DNA from: Desulfobulbus sp. | GTDB lineage: Bacteria > Desulfobacterota > Desulfobulbia > Desulfobulbales > Desulfobulbaceae | DNA: 64,000 nucleotides | Assembly (NCBI GenBank): GCA_028684915.1 | Contig: JAQUEZ010000001.1 | Coordinates: 24,591 to 88,590 of the forward strand | Direction of reading: 5' to 3' | Shown here: positions 47,824 to 57,387 of the stretch, in pieces | Numbering within the stretch: position 1 is the stretch's first letter | Layout of the letters: each line of letters begins with the position of its first letter | Position numbers and translations under genes: made by a program | Notes under the pieces: model-generated | Told to the model about the DNA's origin: nothing | Seen by the model: the letters and a program-made list of their open reading frames with translations, nothing else | Database searches by the model: none

Positions 47824-48834
47824 TTATTGCACGGAGGGCAGCAGCTCTTCATAGGCTGCGGTAAGGCGGATAAAAAGCTCGGGAGCGCCACCCTTATCTG
47901 GATGGAGTTCCAAGGCTTTTTGGCGATAAATCCGAGTAAGATCACGTTTGCGCATACTTGAGAGCTGAGTCGGTGAAAGACCGAAAATAGAAAAGGCCTG
48001 GCTCCGCGAGACCTGCTCACCGGCTTTGAAGTGAGATCGGTGAAAACGCCGTTGGCCGGTGGAATAGGGGGAGTGGGCCCACGTTGGCGCCTGTTCGGGT
48101 ACGCCGTCAAAATACATAATCAGATAGCGGATCAGGGGTGGCTGTAGAGCGTACTGGGGATATCCGCGCCAAAAATCTGCATCGGCCGCCAAACGGCAGA
48201 TCTCCTCAAGAAAAAAACTATCGAGCCGATCTCGATTGAGTGCCTGCGGCATGGTGCGGGCATAGCTCTCATTAAAAAAACGTGAGAGATCAAAGGTGGT
48301 AAAGAGATAGCTCTGGTACTCACGAGGCTTGAGTACCATCTCCTGCGCCATGAGCATCTGCTCGATCTCATCGCGGGATTTGTCGAGCAAAAGGGTATAG
48401 AGAGCAGCCACCTTTTCTCCGGTTTCCCCCTCAGCTATTGAGCGGCCAAGCCGAAGAAAATGAAGTCGCCGCCGATCCACGGCATGGGTTTCCGCCAGGG
48501 CCCTGCGCCGCTGCTCCTCACCGGCAGGCCGCCAGTTGCGGTATTTGCTCCGGTTGCGAAAGGGCTGCAGCCGATGTTGGATGTAGGGATCGATAAAGGG
48601 GAAGAAGAGCTCCTCAATTTCGCCGTAATCGGCTTCAACGCCCAACGATTTTAGATGACTGACAAATGCTTCGTCGACATGGAAAGAGCAATCATCATCG
48701 TAGATAAACACCTTGCCGGGATCACCGCCGAGATCGGCAAGATCACGAGAAACGAGCACACCGCCACTGCGGTAGGTCTGCCGAAGAATAAACGTCTGCT
48801 GCCGGGGACCGATTTCCTTGCGGGCTAAATACAT
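47824..48834 (-). CDS. Protein with a C-terminal J domain
   Basis: 336 residues. The last 60 form a J domain (FSIFGLSPTQLSS, RIYRQKALELHPDKGG) with the essential HPD, which stimulates DnaK-type ATPases. The first 270 residues match no family I recognise. They begin MYLARKEIGPRQQTFILRQT and contain FIYDDDCSFHVDEAFV and a charged region. There are no membrane helices and no zinc or glycine-rich regions of true DnaJ. It lies 11 bases upstream of the ABC exporter pair. Confidence 0.85.
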   Translation of the reverse strand: MYLARKEIGPRQQTFILRQTYRSGGVLVSRDLADLGGDPGKVFIYDDDCSFHVDEAFVSHLKSLGVEADYGEIEELFFPFIDPYIQHRLQPFRNRSKYRNWRPAGEEQRRRALAETHAVDRRRLHFLRLGRSIAEGETGEKVAALYTLLLDKSRDEIEQMLMAQEMVLKPREYQSYLFTTFDLSRFFNESYARTMPQALNRDRLDSFFLEEICRLAADADFWRGYPQYALQPPLIRYLIMYFDGVPEQAPTWAHSPYSTGQRRFHRSHFKAGEQVSRSQAFSIFGLSPTQLSSMRKRDLTRIYRQKALELHPDKGGAPELFIRLTAAYEELLPSVQ

Positions 48835-48853
48835 ACAAGTCTAACTCAATACT

Positions 48854-49014
48854 GATGGCGTCGTAAAAACTTCGTTCTACCGCGTCGCAGCGTTTTTCCC
48901 CGACACTCGACATACCCTATGTATGCCTTTGCGCCGTAAAAAAATATTCCTCGTACATCTGTGCCTTTACGGAGCCATCTCTTTGATGTGTGGTGGACTT
49001 TTTACGAGTCCATC
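48854..49014 (+). mobile_element. 161-bp palindromic MITE-like element, copy B
   Basis: Same ends and layout as copy A: begins GATGGCGTCGTAAAAAC and closes with AGTCCATC. The flanks are AATACT and CGTACT, a probable eroded 6-bp duplication. It stands in the spacer between the J-domain gene and the histidine kinase gene. Confidence 0.78.
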
Positions 49015-49118
49015 CGTACTGATGAATGGGTAAAAAACGCGGGTTACACAGCGCGCGGGGTCGGGTTACTACTTTGTCCGAGAACGACCCAAAGCACGGC
49101 ACAAGGGCGCAAAGGTCT

Positions 49119-51083
49119 TTAGAGAAAGCGGCGCACAAGCGCCTCCACGGCGTCGATGGAAAAAGGTTTTCCCAGAGCGGCGACAAAATGATAATCGCCA
49201 AATTGTTGCATTTCCTCCGATCCCGGATCACCGCTGACCGCAATCAGCTTCGCCTCTGGAGCCATCTCCCTAATCCGACGAGCCGCCTCCAGTCCCCCCA
49301 TCCCACCGTGGACCCGGAGATCAAGCAGGCTGAGGGCAAAGGGCTTGCCAAGATCCAACTGCTGCTGGAAAAAATTGATTGCCTCCTCTCCCGAGGTGGC
49401 CACAGTAACCCTGCAGCCGTAGTGTTCGAACATCTTGCGACTGATCAGACGCATCATCTCCTCGTCATCCATAACCAGTACCCGTCGACCACGACCGAGA
49501 GCCGCCTCAATCTGACCGTTTTCGGCTCGTTGCTCCTGAATGGGGAAATAGAGCAGGACCTTGCAGCCGCCCTCTGGAGGCGAATCAATCCAAACCAGCC
49601 CACCATGTTTTTTGACGATGGAGTGGACAATGGTCAACCCCAAGCCCATGCCCTTCTGCGCCCCTTTCTGTTTGGTGGAAAAATACGGATCAAACACCTG
49701 ATCAACAATGGTCGGTGAAATACCGGGCCCGGAATCGTGGAAGCTGATCCGGGCCAACTTACCGTTGGGGATGGGTTGACCGGTTCGCGCAGCCTCATCG
49801 GCACCTTCGACCTGATCGATACCGACCACAATTGTTCCCTTGCCCCCCATGGCATCAACGGTATTGTTGGCCAGGTTGGTGAACACCTGACGAATCAAAT
49901 CCGGATCAAGGGTGATGGCCAAATCATGGCTGGTGGTATCCAGGCGGAAGTTTATATCGGTGCCATCCAGGGTGTGGGAAAGGATATCGTCAATCAAACC
50001 CGGCAGCTGTACCTGGGATTTCTGCGGCAAATAATTATCGGAGAAGGTGGTGAACTGACGGATCAGCTGGGTGGTCAGCGTTAGAGCCTTAGCCGATTCC
50101 GCCAGCAGTTGGCTGACACTTTCATCCCGGCTGACATATCGGGCCATCTCCAGATTACCACTGATAATGGTCAGCAGGTTATTGAAATCATGCGCAATAC
50201 CGCTGGCCATCATCGACATGGCATCGAGTTTACGGATGCGTTGCAACTCCTTTTCCAGCTGTCGCTGCCGAAGTTCAAGCGCTTTACGCTGGCTGACGTC
50301 CTGGAGAATACCGATCACGAAAAAGGCCTCGTCTTCGGGGACAGGTACCAGGTTGCAAATCAGCTGCCGCTCACCCATGTGGATCGGCTTATCGTAGGTA
50401 AAAACCAGGGGCTCGTAATCGCTCTTCGCCTGAATCAGCGTCATCCAGGTGTCGATCCGCTGCCCGACCTCAACAGGCAGCAACTGGGGCAAGGAGGCCC
50501 CTAAAACCTGTTCCTCGGGACGATCAAAAATACCCAGGGCGGCGGTATTGGCCATAACGATCCGGCCCTGATAGTTGAGTTCCACCACGCCTTCGGTCAT
50601 CCTGGCCAGAACCACGTCACGGTGCTTCTTACTGATTAATAACTCTCGAGTCACCTCCCGGGGATACAGCCCCTCCAGGCCTTCGATGCTACTGCTTGCA
50701 CCACGCTGATTGTTCCGGTAGCGCTCCAAGGCGGCCCTAATATGCACCTTCATTGCGGTGGCCGTGCCCTTGGCAATGCAGACATCCGCGCCAATACGCA
50801 GGGTGGCGTCGTTGTCCTCCAGGGCAACACCTGAGAGTACCACGAGAAAGATATCCCTCAACTCCGGGGTGTTACGGATAATATAGCCCAGTTTCTCTCC
50901 ATCGATCTTGGGCATAATCAGATCGGTAAAGATGATGTCTGGACGACGTCTGCCGATGCTGTCCAGGGCTTCTAGACCGTCCTCGGCCAGATCCACCACA
51001 CACCCCTCACCCTCGAGGACGTAACCGAGAATTCGACGAATAACCGGTGAATTATCAACAACGAGTACCTGAATATCAGCCAT
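49119..51083 (-). CDS. Receiver-PAS-histidine kinase-receiver protein
   Basis: 654 residues. The N-terminal receiver (VLVVDNSPVIRRIL, IIFTDLIMPKIDG) is followed by a PAS domain. A HisKA of the IAHDFNN type (MASGIAHDFNNLLT), an ATPase (FHDSGPGIS, GMGLGLTIV) and a second receiver (VLVMDDEEMM, LSLLDLRVHGG) complete it. No membrane segment. It takes phosphate from, or passes it to, the receiver encoded just upstream. The ATG at 51083 overlaps that gene by 8 bases. Confidence 0.93.
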   Translation of the reverse strand: MADIQVLVVDNSPVIRRILGYVLEGEGCVVDLAEDGLEALDSIGRRRPDIIFTDLIMPKIDGEKLGYIIRNTPELRDIFLVVLSGVALEDNDATLRIGADVCIAKGTATAMKVHIRAALERYRNNQRGASSSIEGLEGLYPREVTRELLISKKHRDVVLARMTEGVVELNYQGRIVMANTAALGIFDRPEEQVLGASLPQLLPVEVGQRIDTWMTLIQAKSDYEPLVFTYDKPIHMGERQLICNLVPVPEDEAFFVIGILQDVSQRKALELRQRQLEKELQRIRKLDAMSMMASGIAHDFNNLLTIISGNLEMARYVSRDESVSQLLAESAKALTLTTQLIRQFTTFSDNYLPQKSQVQLPGLIDDILSHTLDGTDINFRLDTTSHDLAITLDPDLIRQVFTNLANNTVDAMGGKGTIVVGIDQVEGADEAARTGQPIPNGKLARISFHDSGPGISPTIVDQVFDPYFSTKQKGAQKGMGLGLTIVHSIVKKHGGLVWIDSPPEGGCKVLLYFPIQEQRAENGQIEAALGRGRRVLVMDDEEMMRLISRKMFEHYGCRVTVATSGEEAINFFQQQLDLGKPFALSLLDLRVHGGMGGLEAARRIREMAPEAKLIAVSGDPGSEEMQQFGDYHFVAALGKPFSIDAVEALVRRFL

Positions 51084-51444
51084 GGCCAAGCAGCTCCTTG
51101 ACCGCTCCGGCCAACTCACGGACGTCAAAAGGTTTACTGAAGACCCGATCAGCCCCCAACTCCTGGGCTGCAGGCAGATACGCCTCCGGACCGATGCGGC
51201 CACCGCCGGAAATTGCGATGATCCTGGTCTGGGGAAATTCTTTTCGCAAAAGGCTAATGGTTTCCAGTCCTTCCTGTTCAGGCATGATCAAATCGGTGAT
51301 AACCAGATTGGCCGGTTGCCGTCGCTGTTTCTGCATTCCCTCACGACCGTCCTCGGCCTCAATAACCTCATATCCGGCCCACTCCATCACCTGTCGCAGC
51401 AGAACTCGCATCTGATCGTCATCATCAATGACCAGAACTCTCAT
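51076..51444 (-). CDS. Stand-alone response regulator receiver
   Basis: 122 residues, a single receiver: VLVIDDDDQMRVLL, the phospho-Asp in LVITDLIMPEQEG, and the Lys in VFSKPFDVREL. It has no output domain, so it acts by protein contact, as phosphate shuttles and CheY-like proteins do. It overlaps the kinase genes on both sides. Confidence 0.95.
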   Translation of the reverse strand: MRVLVIDDDDQMRVLLRQVMEWAGYEVIEAEDGREGMQKQRRQPANLVITDLIMPEQEGLETISLLRKEFPQTRIIAISGGGRIGPEAYLPAAQELGADRVFSKPFDVRELAGAVKELLGHG

Positions 51445-53168
51445 ATTTCTCCTCCATTGCGATTGGGCAGAATCTCCCGAATGGCGAGGGCCAACAACCG
51501 CATGTCCACCGGCTTGGCCAGAAAACGACGAACTCCCGCCTCAAGTGCTTCCTCAAGGGTCACCGCCTCACTGTACCCGGAGCATAAGATAATCGGCACA
51601 TGGGGATTGTTGGCCATGATCTCCGTGGCCAACTGCAGTCCGGTCATGCGCGGCATGGTATGGTCGGTGATCACCAGGTCGATTTGTTCCTCGCCTCGGC
51701 TGAAATAGCCAAGGGCCTGTTCAGGACTGGTTGCCGGCAGGACACGATAGCCCAGATAGGAAAGCATCCGTGTCCGCATGGTAACAATATCCTCTTCATC
51801 GTCAACAAACAAAATGGTTTCCGATCCCCGTGGCATGGCGGTGGCTGAATCTTCCTCTTCATCGACTTTCTCCTGGACCCGGGGGAAAAACACGGAAAAA
51901 GCCGAACCCTTGCCCACTTCCGAGGTCACATCGACCACGCCGTCATGGGAGACGATAATGCCATGGAGCACTGCCAGTCCCATCCCCGAGCCTTCCCCCA
52001 CCTCGCGGGTGGTAAAAAAGGGATCAAAGATACGCTCCAGCATATCCGAAGACATGCCCTTGCCGTTGTCCTTCACCGTCAGGACCACATATTTTCCCGG
52101 AGCAAGATCGTGGTAGCGCAATTGCTCCGCCCGCCCGGTCTCACTTTCCCTGAGCGAAATTTCAATTACCCCGGTTTGATGCGTGAGAGCCTGGGCCGCA
52201 TTGGTACAGAGGTGCATCACCACCTGCTGGATCTGCCCGGGATCGGCATAGATCATCCCGATGTTGTCCGCCACTGAAATCCGCAGATCGATCGTTGCCG
52301 GCAAGGAGGCGCGCAGCAGACGGCAGGATTCCTTTACCAACGGAGCAATGAGCAGATTACGCCTTTGATTGGTTGATTGGCGGCTGAAGGCCAGGATTTG
52401 GGTGACCAACTCCTTGGCGCGATTGCCAGCCCGGCGAATGGCTTGAATATGTTCACCAACCTCGTCATAACTGATCGGTGGACTCGTCGATTGTAATTCT
52501 AAATGTTCCTGATTGGGAAGTCGGTAGAGCAACAGATCGGCATTACCGAGGATCGCACCAAGAATGTTATTGAAATCATGGGCGATCCCCCCGGCCAGGG
52601 TGGCGATTGATTCGAGTTTATGGGCATGAACCAACCGTTTTTCCAGATTGCGCTGCACACTGATATCCTTGGCAAAATAGACAAAGCCAACGATCTTTCC
52701 CTGGTCAAATAGGGGTGAACAACTCACGGAGAAGGTGCGGCCCAGATAACGGAAGGTCTGTTCACGCCGCTGAGCCTTGCACTCCTGGCGCACATTCTGT
52801 ATTGGGCAAAAAGGACAGATCTCATCGGACCCGGCAAACAACTGGTGGCAACGTCTGCCGTCGATGGGGCTACCATTGACCGACAACAGTTGCTGGGCGA
52901 CCTGATTGGCCTTGATCACGCGTAAATCATTATCCAGAATCAGGACCGGATCAATAATGGCGTCAAAGGTGTATTGCCATTCCTCAAGGGCGTGTTGCAA
53001 ACCTGGGCTGGCAAGAGGCGGTGAAGACACCTCCCCGTCCTTCCCCTGAGTTTCCCCAGCCGAGGAAGACGGCGGGAGGGAATGCAAACGAGGACGCAGA
53101 TGAAGGGCGTAAAATAAAATAGAAAAAAGGACGTAAATGGCCAGCAGCAGACAGGTTAGCGTTAACAC
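51441..53168 (-). CDS. Membrane hybrid histidine kinase with a cysteine-rich PAS domain
   Basis: 575 residues: an N-terminal membrane helix (LTCLLLAIYVLFSILFYAL), a PAS domain, HisKA (GGIAHDFNNILGAIL), an ATPase (VKDNGKGMS, GMGLAVLHG) and a C-terminal receiver (ILFVDDEEDI, LVITDHTMPRM). The PAS domain carries CHQLFAGSDEICPFCPIQ plus another Cys, a cluster that could bind metal or respond to redox. The start lies 7 bases after the YvcK-like stop. Confidence 0.93.
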   Translation of the reverse strand: MLTLTCLLLAIYVLFSILFYALHLRPRLHSLPPSSSAGETQGKDGEVSSPPLASPGLQHALEEWQYTFDAIIDPVLILDNDLRVIKANQVAQQLLSVNGSPIDGRRCHQLFAGSDEICPFCPIQNVRQECKAQRREQTFRYLGRTFSVSCSPLFDQGKIVGFVYFAKDISVQRNLEKRLVHAHKLESIATLAGGIAHDFNNILGAILGNADLLLYRLPNQEHLELQSTSPPISYDEVGEHIQAIRRAGNRAKELVTQILAFSRQSTNQRRNLLIAPLVKESCRLLRASLPATIDLRISVADNIGMIYADPGQIQQVVMHLCTNAAQALTHQTGVIEISLRESETGRAEQLRYHDLAPGKYVVLTVKDNGKGMSSDMLERIFDPFFTTREVGEGSGMGLAVLHGIIVSHDGVVDVTSEVGKGSAFSVFFPRVQEKVDEEEDSATAMPRGSETILFVDDEEDIVTMRTRMLSYLGYRVLPATSPEQALGYFSRGEEQIDLVITDHTMPRMTGLQLATEIMANNPHVPIILCSGYSEAVTLEEALEAGVRRFLAKPVDMRLLALAIREILPNRNGGEI

Positions 53169-53175
53169 AGGATGA

Positions 53176-55524
53176 TCACTTTATCTTTCCGGAAATTTCG
53201 GGATAACGTTGCCTGAAGATACGTTCACGGAAAAAGTCAATCGTTTTCCGGCGTCGATCAACTATCCGTATCTGTTCAGGAATCAAGTCGGATATGGTAT
53301 TCCGCATTATGGACATTTTGTATTCTATGTTGGCGGCAAACCTATTGTCCAGGTACCAGGCGTAAAAAAGTCCAAAAAAAAGACCGGGCGGTGTAAAACC
53401 CTCAGCGGGATTGATGACTCGGGTGTAGAGTCGACGCTGATCGCTCTGCCGATGCATCCGTGAGAGCTGCAGATAGGTGTCCAGGGCATCCGGGGAAAGA
53501 AAGCTGACCAACTGCTCCTGCTCACGCACCTCTAGACGATAGACGCGGCCAACAACGCTTTCCCGGCAACGCACCTCCTCCATCTGTTTACTCAATGCAT
53601 AATTTCCCAGAAGGGATTGCCCCAGGGCCACAAGAAAAACCATTTCAAAACGGCTGAGATTTTCCGCTTGATCCTGGCGAATCTTGATCCGCTGATCATG
53701 GGGATCGTAGAAGGAGTAGATATTGTCCCACTCCTGGCAGCGTTTCCAGGCCTCGGGCTCGACCAGGGTGATCCCGCTGATAAACTGCAGATGTTCCATG
53801 GGGATGTCCGGATGCAGCCAGATAATTTCCACCACCCGGTCAAGCAGCCATTTTCGCTCGACCTCGTTCATCTTGGTCATGAGCAAGGATCCGGCCTGGA
53901 TCTGTTCGGTACTGAGGTAACTGAGCTGGGAGCGGATCTTTTCGTGCCGGAGGCAGGGCGGGACGCGGCTGGGGTAGCTACTCCAGGAGACGAAATCGGC
54001 TGGGGGGAGAAACTCCTTGCGCGATGGCGTCTGCAGCCAACCGGCATGGTGCAGCGCCCACAAGGCTTTGATGGCACGGGCCAGGGCATTGGGGTCATGT
54101 TGGATCACCCCACGCTGGCGGAGCTGATCCTCGGCAAAGACCTTGGCCTCCACCGACGCAAAGCCAAGTGCCCGAATTCGGTTGCGATCAATGTAGATCG
54201 GCTCCTTGTCTTCCAAGGCATAGCGTTGCAGAATCGAGCCGGGAATATCGGACAAGTCCAGGGTGATCACATGGGAGAAAAGCGACTCTACCCCACCCGG
54301 TATATTGCGGTGGTAGGCTCGAATGAGGTCGGAGACATAAAATTTCCGATCCGGGGCATCGCGGGCCACATCAGTCTCGCCTTTCTGCACCCAGATGTTG
54401 GCCACCAGCACCTTGAGCGCACTGCTATTTTTACGAATAACCTCGGCCAGTCCCGGCACCTGGAGGATGGGAATGATCGAAGTGTAGAGACTGCCCGGAG
54501 CAAAGAGGATGATATCGGCCCGCTGCACCAGTTGGACGACCTCGGGCTGCAGAAAGGGGGCACGGCTGAATTCCACCACCACTCGATCCACCGGATAGCC
54601 ACGGCGGGCCTTGCTGGATTTGTCCTCACTGGTTACCAGCACGCCGTTGCTGTACAGCATCTGCAGTTGGGACAGGGTGGTGGTGCAGGGCAGCACCGAA
54701 TTCTGCGGCACGCCGAGCGCAGTCGACAAATCGGCCAGGCCACGAATGGTGGCTGTTCGCACCACCTGATGGGAGGCGAGCAGTTCGGCGGCCGTAAGGG
54801 TCGAATCGAGCTGCCTGTAAATGGCCGCCGCCACCAGTAAATTTCCCAAACATTGAGGCCGATCAATGGTGGCGAGGAGCCGGGCATCGGTGAAAACCCG
54901 TTCGACCAACGCTGAGATCAAACGGTGCAGTTCAGGCGGCAAATCGGAGAGGATGGCTCCAGTATCGCGCAGGAGCTGGCCAGCCGACTCGGGTCGGGAA
55001 ATGAAACGGTAGTTAAAAATCGCATGAAGGACCGCTGCACAACGCCTGGAACCGATACGGTCAAGGCTATAGTTGCGGCGCAAATTTTCACGTCGGATCG
55101 ATGAGATCAGCACATGGCGAAGATCCCCAAGGGCCACCAAAGGCAAATCTTTTTGCAACTCGCCAGTGGAACCACCGTCATCAGTTACGCAGACCACCGA
55201 AGACAGCTGGGGAAAGACCTCTTTGAGGCCGGTGAACGGGTTACGGGCCCAGCCCAGTCGTCTGGAATCGCCGCCTACGATGTTGGACAGTCCAGTACCG
55301 CCGCCAAAGACCACCACCCGGGTTGCGCTTGAATCCAGCTCATCAATCTTACGCTTGAGGTTGGCAAACAGCGAAGAGATGGCTGGAGAGAAATCGGCGG
55401 TACTCTCCAGCATGATGGAGGTCACTTTTTCCGCTAGGCTGCCTTCCGGCAACACATCGAGCACGGAAAAGCCTTGGGAGGTGAGAAATTGTAACTGCGA
55501 TTTCAGTTGCTGGGCTCCGGCCAT
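53176..55524 (-). CDS. YvcK/CofD-family protein with long C-terminal extension
   Basis: 782 residues, about twice the length of YvcK. The Rossmann-like nucleotide-sugar-binding core has RVVVFGGGTGLSN (74-78) and VCVTDDGGSTGEL (114-121), then ALGDLRHVLI and FAPGSLYTSIIPIL, typical of YvcK (gluconeogenesis factor, UDP-sugar-binding, cell-shape control) and of CofD. No other F420-biosynthesis gene is near, so YvcK-type is the better reading. The C-terminal 300 residues are unfamiliar. It lies between kdsB and the kinases. Confidence 0.8.
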   Translation of the reverse strand: MAGAQQLKSQLQFLTSQGFSVLDVLPEGSLAEKVTSIMLESTADFSPAISSLFANLKRKIDELDSSATRVVVFGGGTGLSNIVGGDSRRLGWARNPFTGLKEVFPQLSSVVCVTDDGGSTGELQKDLPLVALGDLRHVLISSIRRENLRRNYSLDRIGSRRCAAVLHAIFNYRFISRPESAGQLLRDTGAILSDLPPELHRLISALVERVFTDARLLATIDRPQCLGNLLVAAAIYRQLDSTLTAAELLASHQVVRTATIRGLADLSTALGVPQNSVLPCTTTLSQLQMLYSNGVLVTSEDKSSKARRGYPVDRVVVEFSRAPFLQPEVVQLVQRADIILFAPGSLYTSIIPILQVPGLAEVIRKNSSALKVLVANIWVQKGETDVARDAPDRKFYVSDLIRAYHRNIPGGVESLFSHVITLDLSDIPGSILQRYALEDKEPIYIDRNRIRALGFASVEAKVFAEDQLRQRGVIQHDPNALARAIKALWALHHAGWLQTPSRKEFLPPADFVSWSSYPSRVPPCLRHEKIRSQLSYLSTEQIQAGSLLMTKMNEVERKWLLDRVVEIIWLHPDIPMEHLQFISGITLVEPEAWKRCQEWDNIYSFYDPHDQRIKIRQDQAENLSRFEMVFLVALGQSLLGNYALSKQMEEVRCRESVVGRVYRLEVREQEQLVSFLSPDALDTYLQLSRMHRQSDQRRLYTRVINPAEGFTPPGLFFGLFYAWYLDNRFAANIEYKMSIMRNTISDLIPEQIRIVDRRRKTIDFFRERIFRQRYPEISGKIK

Positions 55525-55559
55525 TTATAGGAGTTCCTGGGAAAGGGCCAACATGTGCA

Positions 55560-56321
55560 TTACCGGTGTGCAGACAGCAGTTCTTCCACCCTGAGCAGGT
55601 CTTTGGGTGTATCGACCTCCACCGAATCATGATCGGTCAGCACCACCCGAATGGTATAGCCAAACTCAAGGGCCCGCAGTTGCTCAAGCTTTTCAAAACG
55701 CTCCCACTGCCCCTCGGGCAAGTCGACAAAACTCATCAAAAAGCCCTTGCGATAGGCATAAAAACCTAAGTGTTTGTAATAGGTCGGGACTTCGCTCTCA
55801 TCGGGATCCCGCTGGAAGGGGATCGGTGAGCGGGAAAAATACAGGGCATTGCTGTGGCAGTCGAACACGGTTTTCACATGATTGGGATCCGGAATCTCCT
55901 CCGGGCGGACAATCTTGTAGATCAGGGTCGACATCGGCAGGGAGGGGTCGGTGATCAGCGGTCTGGCCACCTGCTCGACAATCTCCGCCGGGAAGAGAGG
56001 CTGGTCGCCTTGAATGTTGACAATGACGTCCTGGTCGGCAATATCGAGGAGACTGGCGGCCTCGGCCAACCGATCCGTACCGGTGGCATGGTCACGACGA
56101 GTCATGACCCAAGAACCGCCAAAGCCTCCAACAGTTTTGGCAATACGCTCGTCATCGGTGGCGACGACCACCTGGGAAAGCAGGTCAACCCGTTGTGCAC
56201 GTTCGACCACATGCTGAATCATCGGTTTTCCCTGAATCAGGGCCAGTGGTTTTCCCTCGAAACGATTAGACTGGTATCTGGCGGGGATAATGGCGATAAC
56301 TTTGGGTGTAGAGGTGCTCAT
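55560..56321 (-). CDS. kdsB: CMP-Kdo synthetase (3-deoxy-manno-octulosonate cytidylyltransferase)
   Basis: 253 residues. The N-terminal IIPARYQSNRFEGKPLALI is the CTP-binding signature, with VVVATDDERIA and VIVNIQGDQPLFPAEIV following. It activates Kdo for inner-core LPS assembly. The ATG at 56321 (MSTSTPKVIAI) follows AGGA by 5-8 bases; the ATG two codons earlier is too close to it. It is divergent from rsmJ. A nearby DegT aminotransferase suggests the substrate may include 8-amino-Kdo. Confidence 0.95.
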   Translation of the reverse strand: MSTSTPKVIAIIPARYQSNRFEGKPLALIQGKPMIQHVVERAQRVDLLSQVVVATDDERIAKTVGGFGGSWVMTRRDHATGTDRLAEAASLLDIADQDVIVNIQGDQPLFPAEIVEQVARPLITDPSLPMSTLIYKIVRPEEIPDPNHVKTVFDCHSNALYFSRSPIPFQRDPDESEVPTYYKHLGFYAYRKGFLMSFVDLPEGQWERFEKLEQLRALEFGYTIRVVLTDHDSVEVDTPKDLLRVEELLSAHR

Positions 56322-56446
56322 CAACATTCCTAAAGGCAATGCCCACAAGGGGCAACAATGGTTTGCAAGGCTTGTGATTCCCATGATACAGTGCGGCCAA
56401 TCAAAAGGCAATCAGCAAAAAATCCATCAAGTTACAACAACGATCC

Positions 56447-57274
56447 ATGCCAGAGCACCTCTCCTCAATCGCCCTGTGGGCAGCCCCGGATGTTCCCGGT
56501 CACCAGGCAGAAAATCTGGCCGGGAAACTCGCTATTCCCTATCTGAAAACGCTGCCTAAACAGGGGCCGCTGCTCTGTCTGGGGGAGGATCGACTGGAAT
56601 TCCGCCTCCTCGGGGAGCCCGAATTCACCGGGGGACTCTGGGTCGATTTCGACTCCACCGCAGCCAGAAGACGCAGTCGCCATACCGGCAGCGAACTCCT
56701 GGTCCAGGCCGCTAAAATCCGCCGGGTTTCCAGTCCCCTGCTCATCGATACCACCGCCGGCCTCGGACGGGATGCCTTCCTTCTCGCTACCCACGGCTTC
56801 CGAGTTGAGATGATCGAGGTCAACCCCGTTGTGGCGGCCCTGCTCGCCGATGGACTGGCCAGGGCAAGCAAGGTGCAGCACCTGCAACTGGTGATCGAGC
56901 GCATCCGACTTAATGGGGGCAATAGCGTGGAAAGACTCGCTGCTCTCACTGAAATACCGGAGGTGATATATCTGGACCCAATGTTTCCCGAACGGAGCAA
57001 AAGTGCCAAGGTCAAGCAGAACCTGCGTCTGCTCCAATACCTGGATGACCACCTTATTGCGCCGGAGTCCCTTTTGCAGGCGGCTCTTTTGGTTGGCGCA
57101 AACAAGGTGGTGGTGAAACGACCCCTTAAAGGACCCTTTCTTGCGGGAAAAGTCCCCTCCTACACCCTCAAAGGTAAGGCCATTCGTTTTGATGTGTATC
57201 TGGGCCCGGGAAAAAAAGAACCCCTTGATCGACCGGGGGAAGCCCAGGCTGAACAAGGGGTAATAGAATCTTGA
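56447..57274 (+). CDS. rsmJ: 16S rRNA (guanine-1516-N2) methyltransferase
   Basis: 275 residues. The SAM-binding motif LIDTTAGLGRDAFLLA and the catalytic-side VIYLDPMFPERSKSAKVK are diagnostic of RsmJ. It methylates G1516 of 16S rRNA. The last codons run into a mobile element: the TGA stop is formed by the T before the element and its leading GA. The original C-terminus may therefore have differed. Confidence 0.9.
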   Translation: MPEHLSSIALWAAPDVPGHQAENLAGKLAIPYLKTLPKQGPLLCLGEDRLEFRLLGEPEFTGGLWVDFDSTAARRRSRHTGSELLVQAAKIRRVSSPLLIDTTAGLGRDAFLLATHGFRVEMIEVNPVVAALLADGLARASKVQHLQLVIERIRLNGGNSVERLAALTEIPEVIYLDPMFPERSKSAKVKQNLRLLQYLDDHLIAPESLLQAALLVGANKVVVKRPLKGPFLAGKVPSYTLKGKAIRFDVYLGPGKKEPLDRPGEAQAEQGVIES

Positions 57275-57360
57275 TGGCGTCGAAAAAAACACGACTCCTT
57301 GTCTATCTGTTTTTTACTTAGCCACCTCTTAGGGGGTGATGGACTTTTCACGAATCCATC
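57273..57360 (+). mobile_element. MITE-like element, internally deleted copy C (88 bp)
   Basis: Keeps GATGGCGTCG and the TAG-CCACCTCTTA...GGACTTTT...CCATC end, but the central 70-odd bases are missing. Flanks AATCTT and ACCCTT agree at four of six positions. It starts on the second base of the rsmJ stop codon. Confidence 0.7.
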
Positions 57361-57387
57361 ACCCTTGAACAGAGATAAAACGAGGAC

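Noticed and set aside
53617..54840. 407-codon open frame on the plus strand
   Set aside because: Antisense to the YvcK/CofD-like gene. No domain signature.
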